DNA from: Moniliella sp. 'wahieum'
Lineage: Eukaryota > Basidiomycota > Moniliellomycetes > Moniliellales > Moniliellaceae
NCBI GenBank assembly: GCA_003971905.1
Contig: RSEE01000049.1
Span: forward strand, 248,001-312,000
Reading direction: 5' to 3'
Length of the DNA: 64,000 nucleotides
Both the position numbers and the translations under genes were made by a program. Each line of letters opens with the position of its first letter. Within the stretch, counting starts at the first letter, position 1. A model generated the notes under the pieces. It was not told the origin of the DNA. It made no database searches and saw only the letters and a program-made list of their open reading frames with translations. Below, one piece after another: positions 57,727 through 64,000 of the stretch.

Positions 57727-59614
57727 ATGTCCAAGCGTCCGCTCTCGCTCGCGGAGCTGCTGGCCCAGAAGCAGCACAATGCCTCCTCTTCCGCTCCTTC
57801 TGGCGTGTCTTCCGCGCCCTCCACGCCCTCTGCGCCGGCCGGCCCTCGGTTCCTCACCAAAGCCCAGCGTCAAGCCGCCGCCGCGCAGGACAAGGAGCAC
57901 CAGCAGCAGCAACAGCAACACGACCATCCCCTCCTCCCACTTCCTCCTCCTCCCACCGCCCACGCGAAGCCTCTGCCTCCCGCTCGGCTCCTGTCGCGCC
58001 CTTGCCGCCTGTGACGGCAGCAGAGCAAGAAGCCATCCGGCAACGTTACCTCGGTCTGAAGCCCTCCCGCGGCAGCACCAAGAAACCACGGCGTGCGCAA
58101 GACCGGCGGTGGCGTTTCGAGCACGATTTGGACGAAGATACGAGCCAGGCTGGGGAGGTGGGTGGTGCGGCGGTCGTTCCTACCCCTTCTGGTGGGTCCC
58201 ATTTAAGTGGCGGATGGAAAACGCGGGATCCGTTGGCCAAGACCAAGGCTGGTGGGGACCAGCGCCATTGGTCGGAAAAGACGTTGGGGGAGATGAGGGA
58301 CCGGGACTGGCGTATTTTCCGAGAAGATTATGGGATTTCAGCGCGTGGGGGCTCGATTCCGCGACCGCTGCGGACCTGGGAAGAAAGCAGTATCCCCCCT
58401 GCCATTGTGGCGGCGATTGCCGATATTGGGTACCAAGAGCCCACTCCGATTCAACGCCAAGCCATCCCGATTGGGCTGGAGAACCGGGATTTGATTGGGG
58501 TGGCCGAGACTGGGTCGGGAAAGACGGCTTCGTTCCTGATTCCCCTTTTGGCGTACATTTTGTCGCTTCCGCGCCTTACCGAGGCCACCAAATCGTTGGG
58601 CCCGTATGCCCTGATCCTCGTCCCTACCCGCGAGCTGGCGCAACAAATCGAGGTGGAGGCACGCAAGTTTGGTGCTAGGCTGGGAGTGCGGACAGTGTCG
58701 ATTGTCGGCGGAAAGGACATGGACGACCAAGCGCATGCGTTGGAGGAAGGGACGGAGATTGTGATTGCCACACCTGGTCGGTTGCGCGATACGCTCGAGA
58801 AGCATATTCTGGTACTGGCGCAGTGCTACTATGTGGTGATGGACGAGGCGGATCGGATGTTGGACATGGGGTTTGAGCCGGCGGTGAACTTTATTTTGGA
58901 TGCGCTTCCTTCGGAGCAAGAAGGGCGGGAGCGCGTGACAATGCTCTACTCGGCGACCATGCCGACGACTGTGGAACGCTTGGCCCGCACCTACCTCCGT
59001 TCCCCGGCCAGCATCACGATTGGGGATGCCAACGAGGCTTCGTCGACAGTGGAGCAACGGGTGGAAGTATTAAGTTCCGAAGACAAGAAACAAGCGCGGC
59101 TGTTGAGTTTGCTACGGGAGGTGGGTGGGGCAAAGATTGTGTTTGTCAACACCATTCTCGAAACCGACCGACTGGCCAAATGGTTAGCTACCGCCGCGCG
59201 CGTCCACCCTGCCGTCTTGCACTCGAAGCGGACCCAATCGCAGCGAGAAGAAGCGCTAGCGCAGTTGCGTGCAGGCAGTACGGACGTGTTGGTCTCCACC
59301 AACCTAGCTGGACGCGGGATCGATGTGCCCAACGTATCGCTGGTGGTAAATTACCAGATGAGCAACACGATCGAAGACTACATTCACCGCATTGGGCGTA
59401 CGGGAAGAGCGGGCAACCAAGGGTTGGCCATTACGTTTATTGATCTCAAAGCGGATGAAGGGGTCCTGTATGATCTAGTGCAGCAACTGGAACGTTCACC
59501 CCTTTCCCGTTTCCTCCTGAACTCGCGCGCCATCCCGCGTCCAAAACCAAGGCAAGCACCAGTGTCCGCGATGGGGGCAAACGCAAACGTGGGGCAGACG
59601 ACGAGGGGTGGTGA
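57727..59614 (+). CDS. PRP28: DEAD-box pre-mRNA splicing helicase Prp28
   Basis: Prp28 (DDX23) displaces U1 snRNA from the 5' splice site so that U6 can pair. From ATG 57727 (MSKRPLSLAELLAQKQ) a Gln-rich, low-complexity N-terminus leads to EAIRQRYLGLKP, a Prp28-type WEESSIPPAIVAAIADIGYQ, and a complete helicase core: EPTPIQRQAIPIGLENRD (Q motif), VAETGSGKT (I), PTRELA (Ia), TPGR (Ib), DEAD at about 58842-58853 (II), SAT (III), IVFVNTILETDRLAKWL (IV), STNLAGRGIDVPNVSLVVNY (V) and HRIGRTGRAG (VI). The TRPL... C-terminus reads best after adding one C near 59533, giving KTKASTSVRDGGKRKRGADD and stop 59612-59614; without it the frame runs to 59756 with non-coding-like sequence. A second missing C lies near 57930. 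Confidence 0.95.
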
Positions 59615-60592
59615 GTGCCTTTTTGCGCAGGGATGGCGAGACTGCCCTCCACCCCCTCGATCCGTCTCGGGGCTTCTGGGGGCTCTGCGGACGAGACACC
59701 ACAAGTCATACATGCCCTATTTTTCACCATCGTCCCGACCCTCCTGGGAGGCGTGATGTCCCCTTAGAGAACTGCGGCCAAGAGGGCCGACGACTAGGCA
59801 GCTCCGTTTGAGCCCGGTACGAGTAGGTCATAGGGATCATGGGGTGCTTGCGGTCTTGAAGGAGGGTCATGCATGCAGTGGAAAACAGCCTGTGAGAGCA
59901 ACAGGGGGGTAAGGAGAGGACACGAAAGAACGAGCGAAGAAGGAAAGGGTTCGCGTAGTGGCAAAAAGGTAGGCGCTGCAAGAAGTTTCTCTTAGGCCTC
60001 GCCTTCCCCAGCTCAGTCGGACCGAGCGTCAGTTTATCATTGGTTGCGTGGAGCCAAGAGTGAGAGAAGAATACAGATTTTGTCCCCACGCAGAAATGTT
60101 GACGGGATGAGCGAACATCGAAACTACCAAGAACGTGCTCGCTCGTCACCGTGGTCGAGTGACCTCCCAGACCCCCCCTACCCCGGAGCAGCGAGTGAGA
60201 GCAATCCGCCACCCGGCCCGCCCGCCGCCTCTTCGTCGCGACTGTGTATCTTCATACTTGCTTCAACGCAAAACGCATTAATCACGCAAGCGCCGGAAGG
60301 AATGGATGGGAGTGCTAGGGATGGGGGAGGACATGTTGGTGTTGATGTTGATGACGCTGGAGCATCCAGGGAGCTGGAGAACGGTGCAAGCGGGGGTAAC
60401 GTGTAACGCGGAATGCGTAACGCGTCGTGAAGGGAGCGTGGATGCTGTGCCATGGCGGTGCCCTGCTGTGCGCCGCTTGGCCTTAGGCCTCAGCCTGAGG
60501 CCTTATACAGCGCGGCTGAGCACGGACGCATGATGCATGCATGATGCGAGCGACCCATGGTGGCACGCAACCAACAACGGGTGATGCTTGGC

Positions 60593-60613
60593 ACGCGTGA
60601 CGCATGACGCAGG
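60593..60613. repeat. Heptad series ACGCGTG, ACGCATG, ACGCAGG
   Basis: Three heptads at 60593-60599, 60600-60606 and 60607-60613, each one base different from the next, showing stepwise divergence from a palindromic ACGCGT unit. Confidence 0.85.
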
Positions 60614-60709
60614 AGTGCGTGCAAGGGACCGAGTGACGTCAGAGCCAGAGACAAGATGGGGTACGGAGCACCGGCGCATTGCCTGGCACTGCGTGGCGCT
60701 GAACTGAGT

Positions 60710-60744
60710 CTCAGTACTCAGCACTCAGTACAGTGTGCTCAGTG
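60710..60744. repeat. Heptad array CTCAGTA/CTCAGCA
   Basis: CTCAGTA, CTCAGCA, CTCAGTA, CAGTGTG and CTCAGTG follow in one 7-bp register. AGTACT palindromes form at the junctions. Confidence 0.85.
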
Positions 60745-61384
60745 CGCACGCACGGACCAACCACGCTTGCGGCCCAGCAGCCATGGTGCACGGGCCAAGC
60801 GGGGCACGGCGACGGTGCAGACGATGAAGCTCCGGCCTGCAACAGCAGGCTACAACAGGCTACAGCGTGGACAGCTGGTCTGTCGGGCACTGCAAGTTGA
60901 ACCCTGGGAGCTATGGAAGGTACTCAAAACGAATGCGGCGATGCTGTGGATGCTGGAACACGTTTCGCTGTGGAGACATGGGTATTAGCCCCGTATAGAA
61001 CGCTATCATGTATCAACCCCTCCTCAAAGAACCTATTCACCCATCCCAACAGTAGACCCCTAGCCCCTAGCCCTCTCCAGCCCTGTATGAAGAGCGTCTC
61101 AACCTTGGGCTCCTTGCCTGCGTGAGAGTGTTGCTGAGTGCTGAATCGGACCGAGAAATTAGATCTCAGATGATGAGATCTCAGATTCACCCAAGCGTCT
61201 TTAGGTCCAACGTCCCTGGGCCGAATGCATGCGCTGTTGTGCGTTGTGCACGCGCAGAACTCAGCCACTCAGCATCGTCTCGTAACGCGTAATATCCATT
61301 ACTTGCCTCCTCGACCTCTCGTCAGCGTCACGAAAGGACGCAACATGGCGCATGACGCGGTGCGAGTCACTGACTAGGGACAGT

Positions 61385-61412
61385 CCACTAGCCACTAGCC
61401 ACTGGCCACTGG
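61385..61412. repeat. Heptad array CCACTAG/CCACTGG
   Basis: CCACTAG twice (61385-61398) then CCACTGG twice (61399-61412): two dimers differing by one base, as if one mutated heptad had been re-duplicated. Confidence 0.88.
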
Positions 61413-62452
61413 TCCCTCAGCGCCACCTGCTGCTCACAGGTACATTCTGCTACATCCTGCTCTCTCCCCGGGATGTAGGAGCGTGCGTGACGCGCGTGAC
61501 GCGCGTGACGCGTGACCCACAGGCGGTATGGGATACCGTCGTGGCAGGCAGTGAGTGATCTTGCTCTTGCTTAAAGCTGGAGGGACGTCCGTGCGCAATA
61601 AATACCTCGTTACCAAACGTGACCGTCACCGGGAGCAACATTCGATGCCAAGCGCTGGGCTTAGCGCTACCCAGTCACCGTCGACGTCATGCACGGTCAG
61701 CCAGTCACCTGAGGCCTCACCTGAGGCCTGACCCTCAGGCGGCCTGGAGGCCCAAAACGCATGTTGGGATGCACGGTAGGAAGGAATGTTTGCGCATGGC
61801 TCGTTCCTCCCCCATTCAATCCTCAATACTCGAGTACTCATCGATCCTCGAGCTCATCGCCATCTCCATTGCATATCGGCCGCGTCATGCGCGCCATTCT
61901 ATGAACTGGTTGGGCCACCACAGGGGGAGGGTACACGTCATGCCGAGAGCTCCGATGCACGGGGGCACGGATGCACGGATGCACGGATGTCTTGAGCTGG
62001 CCGTGCATGTCCAACAGTTGGAAAGAAGGTCAGGGACTTCGCGAGTGAAGCTTGAAGCTAGTGGCTTGAAGCGTGAAGGTAGCACGAAGCCTAAGTGAGA
62101 AAAGTGACCTAGTGACCAGAGAGTGGAGAGAGGTGGCGAAGGGAAGCATGAAAGCCCGCACGCTGCCATACGGATAAGTCCGAGAATTCGATGGGCACCA
62201 GGCCAATGTGCGATGCGCCACCAAAGGCATGGCGGACGAGAGGAGCGTGAGGCCTGGGGGAGCCCATCCTTCCCTCGACCTCATCGATCTCATCAGTAGC
62301 CAACTAGTCAATGGCAACGTGGTGGCGGCATGCCAGAGCCGACCAGGACAGGCCGAACCGGCCCCCAGCCAAAAAGCCTATATCATGACCTGGTCCAGCC
62401 TGCGCTTGTCACATGTCACGCGTGATTCATTGGCTGGCTCCGCTCTGTCGTC

Positions 62453-62487
62453 ACGCGTCACGAGTCACGCGTCACGCGTCATCGAGT
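62453..62487. repeat. Heptad array of ACGCGTC
   Basis: ACGCGTC (62453-62459), ACGAGTC, ACGCGTC, ACGCGTC (to 62480) and ATCGAGT in one register. It is about 600 bp upstream of the Gly-rich gene. Confidence 0.9.
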
Positions 62488-62957
62488 GAGTTACGCGCTA
62501 CGCTCAGCCAGGACTACCCGCCTGCCCCCCGTCGTCCTCCGCGGCTTCCCCCGCTCCGCCCTCGCGCTGACCTTCGACAGCCTGCTCGGTACTCAGGCCT
62601 CCTCCGGCTCCCCATCCAATCCATTCCCTCCCTGCGTCGCACAGCATCACCCATCACGCACCACCCGCACGCATCCCTCACCCCACCGCGTATGATGTAA
62701 CCCCATCCCATCCATCTCCCCCTCCGCTTCCCCCTGCCAACGTCCGTGCGCCCAGCCGATTGCGTCAGGAAGATCGTCAAGCGCTCTTGCGCGGCCAACG
62801 TGCGACGGGGAACGGCTACCGGCTAACTACGCTCCACGCGCCAACACTGGGCCCGTGCAGCCATTCCGTCGCAGGCCTCAGGGCGCTCTTTACTTTCCCA
62901 ACTGCACAGCCTCCCCCGCCCTCTCCCCCCAGCAGACCGTGCACGAGCCATGGACTG

Positions 62958-62965
62958 TATATAAT
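62958..62965 (+). promoter_or_regulatory. TATA box of the Gly/Ser-rich gene
   Basis: TATATAAT about 115 bp upstream of the ATG at 63078, followed by a long pyrimidine-rich leader. The arrangement matches the lipase promoter and suggests strong expression; inferred. Confidence 0.65.
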
Positions 62966-63077
62966 CCCCCCGCCCGTCGTCCTTTTCCCACATCTCTTTC
63001 CCCCCACCCACCAGATCTTCTGGCACCTCCCTTTTCCAACTTTCTCTCTTCCGTTTCTTCTAGACAACACTTCAACC

Positions 63078-63821
63078 ATGGGCCTCTTGATTCTGTACGT
63101 GATCTACTCCCACGGTGCATACTGCTCCTTTCACCCCCTTGTACCCGTAGCCCCGCCCACGGATGCAGTCCGTCCTAACCGTCTTTCCCCCTAGGCAAAG
63201 CAATTCGCCGAGAACAAGGCACAGGAGAAGTTCGGCGGCAACAACAGCAACAACCAGTCTGGCGGCTACGGCGGTAACTCTGGCTCGGACTCGTACGGGT
63301 CGGGCAACTCTGGCTCAGACTCGTACGGCTCGGGTAACCAGTCGAGCGGCTTTGGTGGCAACTCCGGATCGGACTCGTACGGATCGGGCAACCAGTCGAG
63401 CGGCTTCGGTGGCAACTCCGGATCGGACTCGTACGGTTCCGGCAACCAGTCTGGTGGCTACGGTGGTAACTCGGGCTCGGACTCGTTCGGCTCGGGTAAC
63501 CAGTCGAGCGGCTTCGGAGGCAACTCTGGCTCGGACTCGTACGGTTCCGGCAACCAGTCTGGTGGCTATGGTGGCAACTCTGGTGGCTACGGTGGCAACT
63601 CTGGCTCGGACTCGTACGGGTCCGGCAACCAGTCCGGCGGCTTTGGCAGCAACTCGGGCTCGGACTCATACGGATCCGGCAATCAGTCCGGCGGCTTCGG
63701 TGGCAACTCGGGCGGTGGCTATGGCTCGGGCAACCAGTCTGGCGGCTACGGCGGCAACTCTGGTGGCGGCTCGTACGGATCTGGCAACCAGGGCGGCTAT
63801 GGCGGCAACAGTGGCTTCTAA
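63078..63821 (+). CDS. Small Gly/Ser/Asn-rich repeat protein
   Basis: Exon 1 (63078-63094) is only 17 nt; a 100-nt GT-AG intron (63095-63194) follows, then exon 2 to stop 63819-63821. Exon 2 reads AKQFAENKAQEKFGGNNSNN and then about ten repeats of an 18-residue theme GGFGGNSGSDSYGSGNQS. The joined frame fits only if one G is added in exon 1 (MGLLDS-AKQFAENK), another likely consensus error. The short amphipathic head followed by Gly/Ser/Tyr repeats recalls stress-related or low-complexity RNA-binding-like fungal proteins, but no domain supports a function. No signal peptide. TATA and pyrimidine-rich leader suggest high expression. The 241-codon ORF in the other frame is a shadow. Confidence 0.8.
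63095..63194 (+). other. Intron of the Gly/Ser-rich gene
   Basis: Donor GTACGT after TTGATTCT and acceptor CCCTAG before GCAAAGCAATTC; 100 nt with a pyrimidine-rich 3' end. Confidence 0.75.
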
Positions 63822-64000
63822 ATCTAAAGAAGCTAACTGGAGGCCTCGTGACGGCCCATGGACGTCTTGCTATGCTTTGGTCGCCTGAATGTATTGATCC
63901 TGTTCGCTGAATAGAGTAGAAATGATTCCGTGTGCGTCGACAGGAGTGTCTAGAGTGATATATAGTTTGGCTTGTCAACGTTAGGATTCGTGCTCATGTT

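Larger units (their letters stand above)
59615..62957. other. Gene-poor region rich in period-7 arrays
   Basis: About 3.3 kb with no supportable gene; ORFs are short and overlap on both strands. Period-7 arrays occur at 60533-60547 (ATGCAT-like), 60593-60613, 60710-60744, 61385-61412 and 62453-62487, plus 9-mer TGACGCGCG units at about 61488-61513 and 8-mer GCACGGAT units at about 61965-61989. Confidence 0.55.

Noticed and set aside
59615-59756. C-terminal extension of PRP28 to the stop at 59756
   Set aside because: The sequence loses coding character after about 59530, and adding one C gives a Lys/Arg-rich Prp28-like end with stop at 59612-59614.
63175-63978. 267-codon minus-strand frame and 241-codon plus-strand frame rich in Ser/Arg/Thr
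   Set aside because: Out-of-frame readings of the GGFGGNSGSDSYGSG repeats; the Gly/Ser frame alone gives a sensible head, repeat and stop.

Overview
This window looks like nuclear DNA of a fungus, most probably a basidiomycete. Genes carry short GT-AG introns (about 60-120 nt), coding regions are GC-rich, proteins have long Ser/Pro/Ala-rich tails, and the conserved proteins read as fungal (Num1/Mcp5-type cortical anchor, Aur1-type inositolphosphorylceramide synthase, CAL-A-type secreted lipase). A Malassezia or other Ustilaginomycotina origin would fit the lipase family, but that is inference.

Layout. 1-3.9 kb: an intron-containing tRNA-Val(CAC) and a Ser-rich hypothetical gene. 4-21 kb is a dense housekeeping block: a Num1-like cortical anchor (-), ATG5 (+), GSH1 glutamate-cysteine ligase (+), a phosphotransferase-like TIGR02569 relative (+), the divergent proteasome-lid pair RPN7 (-) / RPN6 (+), and AUR1 (-). 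21-30.8 kb is gene-poor, with an intact secreted lipase at 26-27.5 kb. 30.8-34.9 kb holds a very repetitive Pro/Glu/Ala-rich gene. 35.7-44.7 kb holds two unrecognised Ser/Pro-rich genes and the spliceosomal kinase PRP4. 44.8-54.7 kb is a roughly 10 kb gene desert, visibly AT-richer, containing an inverted pair of about 800 bp diverged repeats around a 4.2 kb core. 54.7-59.6 kb: an HSF-type transcription factor, a fragmentary gene region and the DEAD-box helicase PRP28. The right edge (63.1-63.8 kb) holds a small Gly/Ser/Asn repeat protein.

Two window-wide patterns matter. First, nearly every conserved gene is broken by single-base frameshifts that are mended by one extra C or G, usually in a homopolymer; this looks like consensus error in the assembly, and gene spans are therefore given across the breaks. 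Second, the GC-rich intergenic DNA is littered with short tandem arrays of period 7, many of which are a palindromic hexamer plus one base (ACTAGT, ACGCGT, AAGCTT, ATGCAT, AGGCCT, AGCGCT, AGATCT, AACGTT), sometimes with different palindromes following each other in the same 7-bp phase. I know of no description of this, and it is the most unusual structure here.

Functional links: RPN6 and RPN7 share one promoter region and encode neighbouring proteasome-lid subunits; PRP4 kinase and PRP28 helicase both act on the tri-snRNP during spliceosome activation; ATG5 and GSH1 are adjacent and co-oriented but unrelated in function.
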